A stretch of 64,000 nt of DNA from Clostridium septicum. Lineage in GTDB: Bacteria > Bacillota > Clostridia > Clostridiales > Clostridiaceae. The position numbers were made by a program, and so were the translations under genes. The DNA is taken from contig NZ_CP023671.1 in NCBI RefSeq assembly GCF_003606265.1, positions 2,108,001-2,172,000 of the forward strand, given 5' to 3'. Under the pieces are notes generated by a model. That model saw only the letters and a list, made by a program, of their open reading frames with translations. It did not search any database and was not told where the DNA came from. Below, piece by piece: positions 39,127 through 50,922 of this stretch. Within the stretch, counting starts at the first letter, position 1; each line of letters starts with the position of its first letter.

Positions 39127-39788
39127 TGGATTTTATAAAATTAGTTAATATATCCAAAGTTTATGAGAATGATTTTACAGCATTAAATAATATTAATTTA
39201 ACTATAAATAAGGGAGAGTTTATAGCTTTAATGGGGCCATCTGGTTCAGGAAAGAGTACTTTATTAAATATAATAGGTTGTTTAGATTCTTCTACTACAG
39301 GTACATATATATTAGATGGAAATGATTGCACAAATAAAAAATTTAACAAGTTATGTGATGTAAGAAATAAGAAGATAGCTTTTATATTTCAAAATTTTGC
39401 TCTTATAAAAGAATTAAATGTTATAGAAAATATATTATTACCTCTTGAATATAGAAATAATTATGATAAAAAAGAAGTCTTAGAAAAATTAGAAAAATAT
39501 TTAATTAAATTAGGATTAGATGAAATTAAATATAAGAAGGTAAAAAAATTATCAGGTGGTCAACAGCAAAGAGTTGCTATAGCAAGAGCATTAATGCAAG
39601 GGAGCGACTTAATATTAGCAGATGAGCCTACAGGATCTTTAGATGAGGAAAATGGAAAAATAATAATGAAAATATTAAATAGTTTGAATGAAGATGAAAA
39701 GAAAACAATAATCGTAGTAACACATAATTTAGAGGTGGCAAAATATTGTAATAAAATTATTACGTTAAGAGATGGAATGATTTTGTAA
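39126..39788 (+). CDS. ABC transporter ATP-binding protein, LolD/MacB type
   Basis: A 220-aa ATPase with Walker A GPSGSGKST, Q-loop FIFQNFALI, signature KLSGGQQQRVAIARAL, Walker B LILADEPTGSLD and an H-loop VTHN. This subfamily powers FtsX-like permeases, matching the two genes upstream. GTG start with GGGGGAG ahead. Last gene of the peptide cassette, followed by a terminator. Confidence 0.92.
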   Translation: MDFIKLVNISKVYENDFTALNNINLTINKGEFIALMGPSGSGKSTLLNIIGCLDSSTTGTYILDGNDCTNKKFNKLCDVRNKKIAFIFQNFALIKELNVIENILLPLEYRNNYDKKEVLEKLEKYLIKLGLDEIKYKKVKKLSGGQQQRVAIARALMQGSDLILADEPTGSLDEENGKIIMKILNSLNEDEKKTIIVVTHNLEVAKYCNKIITLRDGMIL

Positions 39789-39808
39789 AAATAATATAAT
39801 ACTTATAT

Positions 39809-39846
39809 AAAAATCTTTGGTAGTAATAGTTTACTCTAAGGATTTT
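39809..39846 (+). terminator. Terminator of the peptide/ABC cassette
   Basis: AAAAATCTTT pairs with AAGGATTTTT (one G-U) with an inner AGTA/TACT stem; T-rich tail. Confidence 0.75.
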
Positions 39847-40041
39847 TGTTTTTGTGTGGAATGTTAGATTGAAAAATTAGGAATAAATATAAATAAAAGA
39901 TAGCACAATATTAAGATTAAATTAGAATAAGAAAGTGAGAATAAGCAAGTTAACTCTTTTATTATTTTGAGGACTTTTAGGCAACAATATATAAAGTATA
40001 TATGTTATAATATGTTAGTAATAGGAAAGGGGTCTGTGAAT

Positions 40042-42276
40042 ATGGATTTAAAATCATTACTAAATAAAGAGCAATATGAAGGTGCCACTACTATAGAAGG
40101 GCAAGTTTTAATATTAGCTGGAGCCGGTTCGGGAAAAACAAGGGTTTTAACGCATAGAATGGCACATATGATAGAAGACTTAGGAATTTTACCGTATAAA
40201 ATTCTAGCAATTACATTTACAAATAAAGCTGCAAAAGAAATGAGAGATAGGGTTAAATCCTTAATTGGCCAAAGGGCTGAAGATATGTGGATATCAACTT
40301 TTCATTCAACTTGCGTAAGAATATTAAGAAGAGAAATAGAGAAATTAGGGTATAAAAAAAGTTTTACAATATATGATACTTCAGATCAAAAAACTCTTAT
40401 TAGAGAATGTATGAAGTCGCTAAATATAAATGATAAAGATATAACAGACTTAGAAATAATGAGCAAAATAAGTAAAGCCAAGGATAGAATGCAAAGTCCT
40501 GAGAGCTTTATGAGAGATAGTGAAACAAATTTTAGAGAAAAGAAAATAGCTGAAGTTTATGATATGTATCAAAGAAGGCTTAAAGAAAATAATGCCTTAG
40601 ATTTTGATGATTTAATTTCCAAGACAGTTGAGTTATTTAAAAAAGATAAAGAGGTATTAGAGTTCTATCAAAGAAAATTTCAATATATTATGGTGGATGA
40701 GTATCAAGATACTAATGCTGTTCAATATGAATTTATAAGATTACTTGCTGATAAATATAAAAATATATGTGTCGTAGGAGATGATGATCAATGTATTTAT
40801 CAATGGAGGGGTGCGGACATAACTAACATATTAGATTTTGAGAAAGATTATCCTAATGCTAAAGTGATAAAGCTTGAACAAAATTATCGTTCAAAAGGTA
40901 ATATTTTAGATGCTGCAAATGTGGTTATAGTAAATAATTCTAATAGAAAAGAAAAGTCACTTAGAACAGAACAAGAGCCTGGAAATAAGATTAAAGTTTA
41001 TAGAGCATATTCAGATTCTGATGAAGGTGATTTTGTAGCTACTCAAATAAATAGAATAAAAAGAGAAGAGGAAAAGAGTTTTAAGGATTTTGCTATACTT
41101 TACAGAACTAATGCACAATCACGTATATTTGAAGAAAGTTTGAGAAGAAAAGCTATACCTTATAAAATATTAGGAGGAACTAGGTTCTACGATAGAAAAG
41201 AAATTAAAGATATGATTTGCTATTTAAAAACTTTAGTTAATCCATCAGACGGTGTAAGTTTAAGAAGAATAATAAATGTTCCAAAGAGAGGAATAGGGGA
41301 TGCTACTATTAATAAAGTAGTGGATTTTGCAGAGGATTATGAACTTCAATTATGGGATGCATTATCAGAAGTAAGAAGTATTCCAACATTGACTCCTAGG
41401 AATTGTGCTGGAATAGAAACATTTATGGAAATGATGAATAATTTTATGGACTTAAGTGAAACTGTACCAGTTTCTGTACTTATAGAGACTATATTAAAAG
41501 AAACTGGATATATTTCAGAATTAGAAAAGTCAAAGGATATAGAAGATAAAAGTAGAATAGAAAACTTAAAAGAATTAGTGTCAGATGCTGTAGATTTTGA
41601 AAAGTCTAGTGATGACAAAAGTTTAATGGCTTATTTAGAAAAAGTATCATTAGTTCAAGATACGGATAAATTAGAAGAAGAGGATGATACAATAGTATTA
41701 ATGACAGTTCATAGTGCTAAGGGACTAGAGTTTCCAGTAGTATTTATGGTTGGGATGGAAAATGGTATATTCCCAGGGAATGCATCCTTTGAAAAAGAAT
41801 CTGAAATGGAAGAGTCAAGAAGACTTTGTTATGTTGGTATAACAAGAGCAAAAGAAAGTTTATTTATGACATCAGCAGAAGTTAGAAGGCAGTTTGGAAG
41901 AACTGTAGCATATCCTCAATCAGATTTTATTGCTGAAATAAAATCTGATTTAAAAGAATATGTAACAGGTGAAAACGGATCTGTAGCATCAAGAAATAAG
42001 ATGTTCCAAAGAAATATAATGTATAATAATCCCCATAGTTTAAGAGGTAATATTCCTTCAAATAAAGGATTATCATCAGGAATTCAAAATTCAATTAATA
42101 TGAGCAATTTACAAGCAGAAGCAACAGCTGGTAGGAAAGTAAGACATGAAAAGTTTGGAGTTGGAACAATAGTGTCAGTAGCTAATTCAGGATCTGATAA
42201 AAAATTAACTATAGCCTTTGACAACCAAGGGATAAAGATATTATTATTATCATTAGCTAAATTAGAATTACTTTAA
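40042..42276 (+). CDS. pcrA: ATP-dependent DNA helicase PcrA (UvrD/Rep family)
   Basis: A 744-aa superfamily 1A 3'-5' helicase for repair and recombination control. Motifs: Q-motif LNKEQ, Walker A AGAGSGKT, ITFTNKAAKEM, DEYQDTN, VGDDDQCIYQWRGAD, LEQNYRS, TVHSAKGLEF and YVGITRAKE. The C-terminal KFGVGTIVSV segment is the PcrA RNA polymerase-binding Tudor-like region. ATG 40042 follows AAAGGGG; upstream in-frame codons add a non-conserved tail. It precedes ligA, a common clostridial pairing. Confidence 0.95.
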   Translation: MDLKSLLNKEQYEGATTIEGQVLILAGAGSGKTRVLTHRMAHMIEDLGILPYKILAITFTNKAAKEMRDRVKSLIGQRAEDMWISTFHSTCVRILRREIEKLGYKKSFTIYDTSDQKTLIRECMKSLNINDKDITDLEIMSKISKAKDRMQSPESFMRDSETNFREKKIAEVYDMYQRRLKENNALDFDDLISKTVELFKKDKEVLEFYQRKFQYIMVDEYQDTNAVQYEFIRLLADKYKNICVVGDDDQCIYQWRGADITNILDFEKDYPNAKVIKLEQNYRSKGNILDAANVVIVNNSNRKEKSLRTEQEPGNKIKVYRAYSDSDEGDFVATQINRIKREEEKSFKDFAILYRTNAQSRIFEESLRRKAIPYKILGGTRFYDRKEIKDMICYLKTLVNPSDGVSLRRIINVPKRGIGDATINKVVDFAEDYELQLWDALSEVRSIPTLTPRNCAGIETFMEMMNNFMDLSETVPVSVLIETILKETGYISELEKSKDIEDKSRIENLKELVSDAVDFEKSSDDKSLMAYLEKVSLVQDTDKLEEEDDTIVLMTVHSAKGLEFPVVFMVGMENGIFPGNASFEKESEMEESRRLCYVGITRAKESLFMTSAEVRRQFGRTVAYPQSDFIAEIKSDLKEYVTGENGSVASRNKMFQRNIMYNNPHSLRGNIPSNKGLSSGIQNSINMSNLQAEATAGRKVRHEKFGVGTIVSVANSGSDKKLTIAFDNQGIKILLLSLAKLELL

Positions 42277-42291
42277 AGTTAAATATATTAA

Positions 42292-44364
<2,073 letters not shown>

Positions 44365-44370
44365 TATAAA

Positions 44371-44658
44371 ATGAGAAGACTAAGATTAAAGGATATATTT
44401 ACATTTATATGTACATTAGCTGTAATAATAACAAGTATTATAATTATATGTACATTTTTAACAATATATCAATTTTACATTGTTGGACAGATGTTTAATT
44501 CTTATTTTTTATTACAATTAGCAACAGCCATAACAATGGTATTATGGTCAATTAGATTTTTCATATATAGAAAAGGTAAAGAACGATATATTTATTCAGG
44601 AGCATTTATGCTAATAGCAATTATATTTATGTTCTTTATTGTTAATTTAGTTAAGTAA
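44371..44658 (+). CDS. Small membrane protein, unknown
   Basis: A 95-aa protein with three hydrophobic segments (about 11-33, 41-61, 73-93) and a basic N-terminus (MRRLRLK), suggesting an inside N-terminus. No known family recognised. It lies 6 bp after ligA and may be translated with it. RBS AAGGGG overlaps the ligA stop. Confidence 0.6.
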   Translation: MRRLRLKDIFTFICTLAVIITSIIIICTFLTIYQFYIVGQMFNSYFLLQLATAITMVLWSIRFFIYRKGKERYIYSGAFMLIAIIFMFFIVNLVK

Positions 44659-44664
44659 TTTAGA

Positions 44665-44708
44665 AAACCACTATTATAGAAATTAAATTTCATAATAGTG
44701 GTTTCTTA
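44665..44708. terminator. Bidirectional terminator between convergent genes
   Basis: AAACCACTATTAT (44665-44677) pairs perfectly with ATAATAGTGGTTT (44692-44704); T-rich on both strands. Confidence 0.9.
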
Positions 44709-44724
44709 TTATAAGAGTACGTTT

Positions 44725-45024
44725 TTAAAAAGAAATGATGTTATCTTTATTATCATCATCTTTAAATAATTCTTCTTCATTTATTATTTCATCTATATCA
44801 AAGGAATCTTTAGAATTATCATTATTAGAATTTTTATATTTGCTGTAAGTTAAATGATTTATAGATTGATAGATTTTATCTAATAAGAAGTTTTGAATTC
44901 TTTGGTTTTTATGCATTTTGTTGAATATTATAAATCCCCATATACTTATAATAGTAAGAGCTATCATAAATAATATTGCAACAGAGTAAAATATTATTTG
45001 AAAAATTTGAACAGCTAATATCAT
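44725..45024 (-). CDS. Small membrane protein with acidic tail, unknown
   Basis: A 99-aa protein on the - strand. One hydrophobic segment spans about residues 3-33, then comes a basic helix (NKMHKNQRIQNFLLDK) and a very acidic C-terminal tail (DEIINEEELFKDDDNKDN). No family recognised. A GGAGGTC ribosome binding site precedes it on that strand. It is divergent from the solute-binding protein gene. Confidence 0.6.
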   Translation of the reverse strand: MILAVQIFQIIFYSVAILFMIALTIISIWGFIIFNKMHKNQRIQNFLLDKIYQSINHLTYSKYKNSNNDNSKDSFDIDEIINEEELFKDDDNKDNIISF

Positions 45025-45179
45025 TTAAAGACCTCCATATAAAATATAAATATATTATACCACACTAAAAATAATTTTACCTAAATACAAAAAAGTATTT
45101 ACAAAATTTATATATAATGATTACTTATAGATATATTTGGATAGAATTAGAGTTATAATTATCAAAAGGAGAGACCTAA

Positions 45180-46679
45180 ATGAAAAAGATAATAATAACA
45201 ATAATATCAAGTGTATTACTAATAGTATTTTTGTTAGGTTTTGTAGATAGAGTTAAAGAAGCTCCTGTAGAAAGTAAGGCTGTATTCACATATTCAATAT
45301 CTGCAATTCCGCAAGATTTAAAAGTTATAGGTAAATTAGATAAAAGAGAACAAGATATTATATGTGCAACAAGTAGAGGTCTAGTTGATTTAGGTAAAGA
45401 TGGTAATATTTTGCCGTCGTTAGCAGAAAGTGTAGAAGTACATGATGATGGTCTAGAATATGATTTTAAAATAAGAAATGATATTTATTGGAGTGATGGA
45501 AGTAAAATTACTCCTAAAGATATAGCCAGTTTTTTTAGAGAAATATTAACGGAAGAAGAGGAAGCAAGTATAGAAACTATATTAAATGTATATGGTGCTA
45601 GAGAATTTAGAAGTGGTATTGGATCATTCAATAATAATGTTGGAATTAGAGCTACTGATACTAATTTAATAGTAAGATTGAACTCTAAAAATGAAAACTT
45701 TGTAAGGGAATTGAGTCAGCCACAATATAAGTTAAGAAAGAATGTATTGTTATGGCAAGATATAAACAATAATTATAAAAATCTTATATACTCAGGAGAT
45801 TACAGTATTTCATCAATGGGAATAAGTGAAATTGTATTAAAAAGAAATACTAATATAGACGCTAAACTAGTTGAAACTATTCATATAGTACAAGATGAAG
45901 GTGAAGAGCTAGCTATGGCTGCATTTGAAGTTGGTAATAGAGATATAGTAATAAATCCACCTAAAACGCAATTAGATAGATTGAAAAAGGAAAATAAGTT
46001 AATAACATTAGAATCAAATAGAGGTATATACTTAGCTTTTAATCCCAATGCTGAAAGTATTCCAACGGAAGGAAAAAAAGAAATTTATAGACTTATAAAT
46101 AAAGCAGTAGGTGAATATCAGATGTCTAATACATCGTTTGTAGAATTAGCTGAAGGTAGTTATTTTAGAAATGATAAGGATGATTTAGCAAAATTACAGT
46201 CTAGGAAGGTTATGAGTAATGAGGTAAATGAATGGAAACCTTCAAAGGAAATTGCTTTAATAGCAGAAGGAAGTACTGAAAATAAGAATTTTTGTGAGTT
46301 TTTAGTTAAATGGTTTAAGAAAAATACAGAGATGATTTTAACATATACTTTGATAGATAAAGAAGAAATGAAAAATGTTCATGAAGAAACATACTATAAT
46401 ATTGCATTAATACAATGTGAGGGTTCTTTAATTGGAGAAAATTCATTGTTTAACGCAATGATAAATTTTTTGCCTAATAATTATAAAGATGAATTAAAAA
46501 ATATAAAAAATCAAGATGAGAGGAAGGGTAAGTTTTTAAGTATAGAAGACAGTCTGTTTAATACATATCAGTTGTTACCTATATTATTTTACAATGACAA
46601 CATAGCTGTAAGTAATAAAATTAAGAATATAGTATTAGATGGAAACGGGAATATAAACTTTAATAAGTTACAGAAATAA
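45180..46679 (+). CDS. Family 5 solute-binding protein, membrane-anchored, no lipobox
   Basis: A 499-aa protein like oligopeptide-binding OppA. After a hydrophobic N-terminus come YSISAIPQDL, ATSRGLVDLGKDGNILPSLAES and IRNDIYWSDGSKITPKDIASFFREIL, the family signature. Most OppA proteins of Gram-positives are lipoproteins; here the hydrophobic segment ends FLLGFVDRV with no Cys, so it is probably held by an uncleaved helix. No ABC permease or ATPase genes adjoin. Its role may be sensing or it may borrow another transporter. Confidence 0.75.
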   Translation: MKKIIITIISSVLLIVFLLGFVDRVKEAPVESKAVFTYSISAIPQDLKVIGKLDKREQDIICATSRGLVDLGKDGNILPSLAESVEVHDDGLEYDFKIRNDIYWSDGSKITPKDIASFFREILTEEEEASIETILNVYGAREFRSGIGSFNNNVGIRATDTNLIVRLNSKNENFVRELSQPQYKLRKNVLLWQDINNNYKNLIYSGDYSISSMGISEIVLKRNTNIDAKLVETIHIVQDEGEELAMAAFEVGNRDIVINPPKTQLDRLKKENKLITLESNRGIYLAFNPNAESIPTEGKKEIYRLINKAVGEYQMSNTSFVELAEGSYFRNDKDDLAKLQSRKVMSNEVNEWKPSKEIALIAEGSTENKNFCEFLVKWFKKNTEMILTYTLIDKEEMKNVHEETYYNIALIQCEGSLIGENSLFNAMINFLPNNYKDELKNIKNQDERKGKFLSIEDSLFNTYQLLPILFYNDNIAVSNKIKNIVLDGNGNINFNKLQK

Positions 46680-46684
46680 AAGAG

Positions 46685-46715
46685 GACCGTGTTTATATAA
46701 AACACGGTCTTAAAT
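46685..46715. terminator. Bidirectional terminator
   Basis: GACCGTGTTT (46685-46694) pairs with AAACACGGTC (46700-46709) between convergent genes. The T-rich tail is better on the - strand (CCTCTTTTATTT). Confidence 0.75.
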
Positions 46716-46723
46716 AATATAGA

Positions 46724-48382
46724 TTATCTATCTTTAATTTCGGATATGCAGCTATTTGAAGAGTTTTTATCTATTAAATTATCTTTTTGTTCATTTATCT
46801 TAGACTCGTCAATAATTTTGTTAATAGATTCTTTTATTTCAGTTACATTTTCTTCAATTTTATCTTCAGAAATATCTTCAGTACGGTGAAGTGTATCAGT
46901 TGAAATATTTGTGATTAATGTAGCATCTACTTCTTCATTTAAAATTTCCATGGATTTTTGTGGTGAATTAGTAGATTTAGTTGTAAAAGTCATTTCATTC
47001 ATAAAATTTTCTTTAAATGCTAAAATTAAAATAAAGTATATAAACATATTTTTATAGCTATCGAAAGATGAACTACATATTGAAAATGCATCCTTTTTCT
47101 TTGAATAAGAAATATTTTTATTAAATACTGGAGCTACGCCTACACTATTAGGCGATGGTAAGCTAGGCATTCTAAAAAAACTTTCGTCTAACATATCTGC
47201 CGAGTTAAGTGTAAAACCTCTATATCTTTCATAATCATCTAGAGTAGGTGCATTTGGCCAAGTTGATATTAATCCAGAATTTACAAAGTATTTTTTATAT
47301 ATGGCAGATATCATATGTTTATATTCGTTATAATTATTATTTATATTAGAATACATATTAAATGCTATAAAATAGAATACTATATCAAAACAATTATATT
47401 TTAATTCCTTTTTCCCTGAAAGCTTAAGGAATATTTCCTTATCCTCATCATATAATTCGTTTAATCGATTTAAAATTTCTGTAGCTTTATCATTAAAAGT
47501 AATTATTCCTGTATGTTTATATGATAAAATTAAGTTTATTGATAATAAAGATGTATACTCTAGTGAATCAACATAGTAATCTTTCTCATCAAATTTATTT
47601 ATTAAAAAATCAGATAAATCAACAATTAACATTTTAGAATTTTCATTATTGGAATATTTATAGAAAACATTAATTGCTGTTAGAACTTTACATAGTTCTT
47701 CGAAAGAACAATCATAAAGTTTTTCTTTAAAATCTACAAGCATTTGAAGTATTTCTAGAGAAAACTTCTCGTAATCTTCAGAGGTAGATTCCTCCGGAAA
47801 TTTATTAGCATATAGATAATAGGCTATCATCATAAAAGCTTGATCAGAAAATTTAAATTTTTTATTTTTATCCACAAGATTAAATCCTTTATAGTTATTT
47901 TCAGAAAGATTTTTCTTTTCTACAAAAACCCCTTCTGCATTTCTTAAGTTAATAGAATAAAATTCAAGTTGATTTTTAGCTAGTTTCTTATAGACTTTAG
48001 ATAATGAATAGTTACTTTGGTCTATACCATCAAAATGTCTATAATAATCAATAAGCTCTAAAATATTTAATGTCATCAGAGCATTAGTAGTAGGATTTAT
48101 ATCTCTTTTAAAAGTATCTTCATCAAATCCATTTGAATTCTTACTGTGGATGTAGTTTGGTGACGATTTTTTATACATACATAGTAGTGGAGAAAAGCTA
48201 CTAAGTGTGGTAATATCAATTGAGGAAGACATTCTTTTATAGCTTTTTATAGAATCAACTAATCCACATTTTGATTCTATAACCAAAGTTCTTATGGCCT
48301 CTTTAGATAAGTAGAAAAGTTGGCCACTAATCTCCTTTTGAGATAAACTATTCATTCTAAAAAATGGTCCGATATATCGCAA
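46724..48382 (-). CDS. Uncharacterised 552-aa protein
   Basis: Not recognised. The first 460 residues look mostly alpha-helical with many Tyr, Phe and Asn and no membrane segments, suggesting a helical-repeat or toroid-like fold. A more ordered stretch around residues 380-440 has STWPNAPTLDDYERYRGFT and FFRMPSLPSPNSVGVAPVF, likely a loop-rich ligand site. The last 75 residues are a Ser/Asn/Glu-rich tail, probably disordered. TTG 48382 is chosen because AAGAGGTG precedes it by 6 bases; the GTG at 48391 lies inside that site. Divergent from rph. Confidence 0.65.
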   Translation of the reverse strand: MRYIGPFFRMNSLSQKEISGQLFYLSKEAIRTLVIESKCGLVDSIKSYKRMSSSIDITTLSSFSPLLCMYKKSSPNYIHSKNSNGFDEDTFKRDINPTTNALMTLNILELIDYYRHFDGIDQSNYSLSKVYKKLAKNQLEFYSINLRNAEGVFVEKKNLSENNYKGFNLVDKNKKFKFSDQAFMMIAYYLYANKFPEESTSEDYEKFSLEILQMLVDFKEKLYDCSFEELCKVLTAINVFYKYSNNENSKMLIVDLSDFLINKFDEKDYYVDSLEYTSLLSINLILSYKHTGIITFNDKATEILNRLNELYDEDKEIFLKLSGKKELKYNCFDIVFYFIAFNMYSNINNNYNEYKHMISAIYKKYFVNSGLISTWPNAPTLDDYERYRGFTLNSADMLDESFFRMPSLPSPNSVGVAPVFNKNISYSKKKDAFSICSSSFDSYKNMFIYFILILAFKENFMNEMTFTTKSTNSPQKSMEILNEEVDATLITNISTDTLHRTEDISEDKIEENVTEIKESINKIIDESKINEQKDNLIDKNSSNSCISEIKDR

Positions 48383-48477
48383 TTTATTCACCTCTTAATT
48401 AATCCTTATATTAATAATATGAGGTAAATGGTGAAATAGTGCATAAATTTTAATATATATGAGTTGGAGGAAGCCGT

Positions 48478-49227
48478 ATGAGAATAGATGGTAGAAAAAA
48501 TGATCAAGTAAGAAGTACTAAAATAACTAGAAACTACACAAAATATGCTGAGGGTTCAGTTTTAATAGAAGTTGGAGATACAAAGGTAATATGTACAGCT
48601 TCAATAGAAGATAAAGTTCCACCGTTTTTAAAAGGAAAGGGAGAGGGCTGGATAACAGCAGAATACAATATGCTTCCAAGGTCTACAGGAACTAGAAAAC
48701 CAAGAGATATAGCTAGATTAAAAATTGATGGAAGAACAATGGAAATACAAAGGTTAATAGGTAGGGCATTAAGATCAGTTGTTGATTTTAAGGCTTTAGG
48801 AGAAAGAACTATATGGATAGATTGTGATGTTATACAGGCAGATGGAGGAACTAGAACTACTTCTATAACAGGCTCATTTGTAGCTTTAGTAGATGCTGTA
48901 AATAAGCTTCATAAGGAAAAACCATTTAAGATATATCCAATAAGAAGCTTTGTTAGCGCAACAAGTGTTGGAATAGTAAATGGAGAAAAAATAATAGACT
49001 TATGCTATGAGGAAGATTCAAATGCTATGGTAGACATGAATATTGTGGCAACAGATGAAGGGGAATTTATAGAAGTTCAAGGGACAGGAGAAGAAGCACC
49101 TTTTAAAAGAAGTGAGTTAAACGAATTATTAGATTTAGCTGAAAAAGGTGTAAAGCAAATGATACAAATTCAAAAAGAAGCACTAAAAATGGATTGTCTT
49201 TGGATAGGAACAGGGGAGAGTAAATAG
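48478..49227 (+). CDS. rph: Ribonuclease PH
   Basis: A 249-aa phosphorolytic 3'-5' exoribonuclease that trims tRNA 3' ends. [12 protein letters not shown] at the start, [18 protein letters not shown] and [16 protein letters not shown] are characteristic. RBS TTGGAGG. It is 2 bp before the ITPase gene, so the two are coupled. Confidence 0.96.
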   Translation: MRIDGRKNDQVRSTKITRNYTKYAEGSVLIEVGDTKVICTASIEDKVPPFLKGKGEGWITAEYNMLPRSTGTRKPRDIARLKIDGRTMEIQRLIGRALRSVVDFKALGERTIWIDCDVIQADGGTRTTSITGSFVALVDAVNKLHKEKPFKIYPIRSFVSATSVGIVNGEKIIDLCYEEDSNAMVDMNIVATDEGEFIEVQGTGEEAPFKRSELNELLDLAEKGVKQMIQIQKEALKMDCLWIGTGESK

Positions 49228-49229
49228 TT

Positions 49230-49841
49230 ATGAAAAAATTAATTATAGCTAGCAATAACCAAAAAAAGATTAAAGAAATAAAAGAAATTTTAAAGGAAGT
49301 TCAATTGAAGGTAGTATCTCTTGAAGATGAAAATATAAATATAGATGTAGTTGAAAATGGAAAAACTTTTGAAGAAAATGCAAGAAAAAAAGCTACAGAA
49401 ATTTGTGATTACTTATTAAACAGAGGAGATAAGGATTTTATAGTACTTGGTGATGATTCAGGATTAGAAGTAGAATACTTAAAGGGGGCTCCAGGGATAT
49501 ATTCAGCAAGATATGCAGGAGAGCATGGAAATAATGAAAAAAATAATGAAAAGCTTTTAGAAAACTTAAAAGGTATAAAAAGTGAAGATAGAAAAGCAAG
49601 ATTTGTATGTCAGCTTGCTTTAATTAATGATAAAAAAGTATACAAAGCTATTACAGGATATGTAGAAGGATATATACTAGAAGAATTAAGTGGTACAAAA
49701 GGATTTGGATATGATCCATTATTTTATTATGAGCCTTTAAAAAAATCATTTGGAGAGGCTACAGCAGAAGAAAAAAATGGGATTTCGCATAGAGGAATGG
49801 CTCTAAGGAAATTTAAAGACGAAATAAAGTCATTCCTATAG
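49230..49841 (+). CDS. rdgB: XTP/dITP diphosphatase (RdgB/HAM1)
   Basis: A 203-aa enzyme that removes ITP and XTP from nucleotide pools. LIIASNNQKKIKEI, DDSGLEVEYLKGAPGIYSARYAG and GFGYDPLFYYEP are the family motifs. Length and order are standard; start two bases after rph. Confidence 0.95.
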   Translation: MKKLIIASNNQKKIKEIKEILKEVQLKVVSLEDENINIDVVENGKTFEENARKKATEICDYLLNRGDKDFIVLGDDSGLEVEYLKGAPGIYSARYAGEHGNNEKNNEKLLENLKGIKSEDRKARFVCQLALINDKKVYKAITGYVEGYILEELSGTKGFGYDPLFYYEPLKKSFGEATAEEKNGISHRGMALRKFKDEIKSFL

Positions 49842-49850
49842 GAGGTTTAT

Positions 49851-50333
49851 ATGAAAATTGCTATTATAAGTGATTCACATTACAATGACAGCTCTATTAA
49901 AGCTATAAAAAATTATATAAAAGATGTAGATGTTTTAATACATTGTGGAGATGGAGTACCAGATGTATATAAAATTGCGGAAAATTTTAATGGAGAAGTT
50001 TATGGAGTACAAGGAAATTGTGATTTTTCAAATGAATTTCCAAAGGAAAGAATAATTGAAATTGAAGGTAAAAGAATATTTGTATGCCATGGGCATTTTT
50101 ATAATGTTAAAAATGGATACAATAATATATTTTTTAAAGCTAAGGAACTTGGGGTTGATATAGCTTTATTTGGACATTCACATTTAGGAATTATATTGGA
50201 TAATGATGGGGTATTATTAATGAATCCTGGTAGTATATCATTACCATATGGAGATACTAAAAGAAGTTTAGGATTTATAGATATTAAAAATGATAAAATT
50301 ATAGATGCTTATTTAAAAGAATTTGTTGTTTAA
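49851..50333 (+). CDS. YfcE/MJ0936-type metallophosphoesterase
   Basis: A 160-aa phosphodiesterase. Metal ligands: ISDSHYN, HCGDGVPD, GNCD, CHGHFYNV and GHSHLG in calcineurin-like order. The substrate is unknown; homologues hydrolyse phosphodiesters in vitro. RBS TAGGAGG. Third gene of rph-rdgB-yfcE, a frequent Firmicute arrangement. No clear terminator follows. Confidence 0.88.
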   Translation: MKIAIISDSHYNDSSIKAIKNYIKDVDVLIHCGDGVPDVYKIAENFNGEVYGVQGNCDFSNEFPKERIIEIEGKRIFVCHGHFYNVKNGYNNIFFKAKELGVDIALFGHSHLGIILDNDGVLLMNPGSISLPYGDTKRSLGFIDIKNDKIIDAYLKEFVV

Positions 50334-50438
50334 TAGGAAAATATATGTATGTTTATACGTCAAATACCGACATTATTTTAAAATAGCTAGAAATATCTAC
50401 GAATTTCAGATAAATACATTTTTATTTTAAAAAAGGTA

Positions 50439-50467
50439 TTGACGTATTAATATTCATATTGTAAAAT
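50439..50467 (+). promoter_or_regulatory. Promoter of the tRNA array
   Basis: TTGACG (50439-50444), 17-bp spacer, TAAAAT (50462-50467), 36 bp before the first tRNA. Confidence 0.75.
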
Positions 50468-50502
50468 AAACACTGTCGCTAAGAGATGTAGCGAAAACAC
50501 TT

Positions 50503-50578
50503 CGGGGTGTGGCGCAGATGGGAGCGCGCGTGGTTTGGGACCATGAGGTCGCAGGTTCAATCCCTGTCACCCCGACCA
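50503..50578 (+). tRNA. tRNA-Pro(TGG)
   Basis: Cloverleaf with acceptor CGGGGTG/CACCCCG, anticodon TGG, encoded CCA. Copy 1 of block A. Confidence 0.97.
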
Positions 50579-50593
50579 CTTTAAAACATATAT

Positions 50594-50667
50594 GCGGGTG
50601 TAGCTCAATGGTAGAGCCCTTGCCTTCCAAGCAAGTTACGTGAGTTCGATTCTCATCACCCGCTCCA
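50594..50667 (+). tRNA. tRNA-Gly(TCC)
   Basis: Acceptor GCGGGTG/CACCCGC, anticodon stem CTTGC/GCAAG, anticodon TCC, encoded CCA. Copy 1 of four. Confidence 0.97.
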
Positions 50668-50697
50668 ATTTTTCAAAATAACATTTGAAAAAATATG

Positions 50698-50726
50698 TTG
50701 ACAAGTGATTGAATATAAGTTACAAT
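50698..50726 (+). promoter_or_regulatory. Internal promoter in the tRNA array
   Basis: TTGACA (50698-50703), 17-bp spacer, TACAAT (50721-50726), 26 bp before tRNA-Arg. Confidence 0.75.
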
Positions 50727-50751
50727 AACAAATGTTCTTCAGAGAAATCAA

Positions 50752-50828
<77 letters not shown>

Positions 50829-50831
50829 TAT

Positions 50832-50907
50832 CGGGGTGTGGCGCAGATGGGAGCGCGCGTGGTTTGGGACCATGAGGTCGCAGGTTCAATCCCTGTCACC
50901 CCGACCA
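50832..50907 (+). tRNA. tRNA-Pro(TGG), copy 2
   Basis: Identical to 50503-50578; starts block A copy 2. Confidence 0.97.
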
Positions 50908-50922
50908 CTTTAAAACATATAT

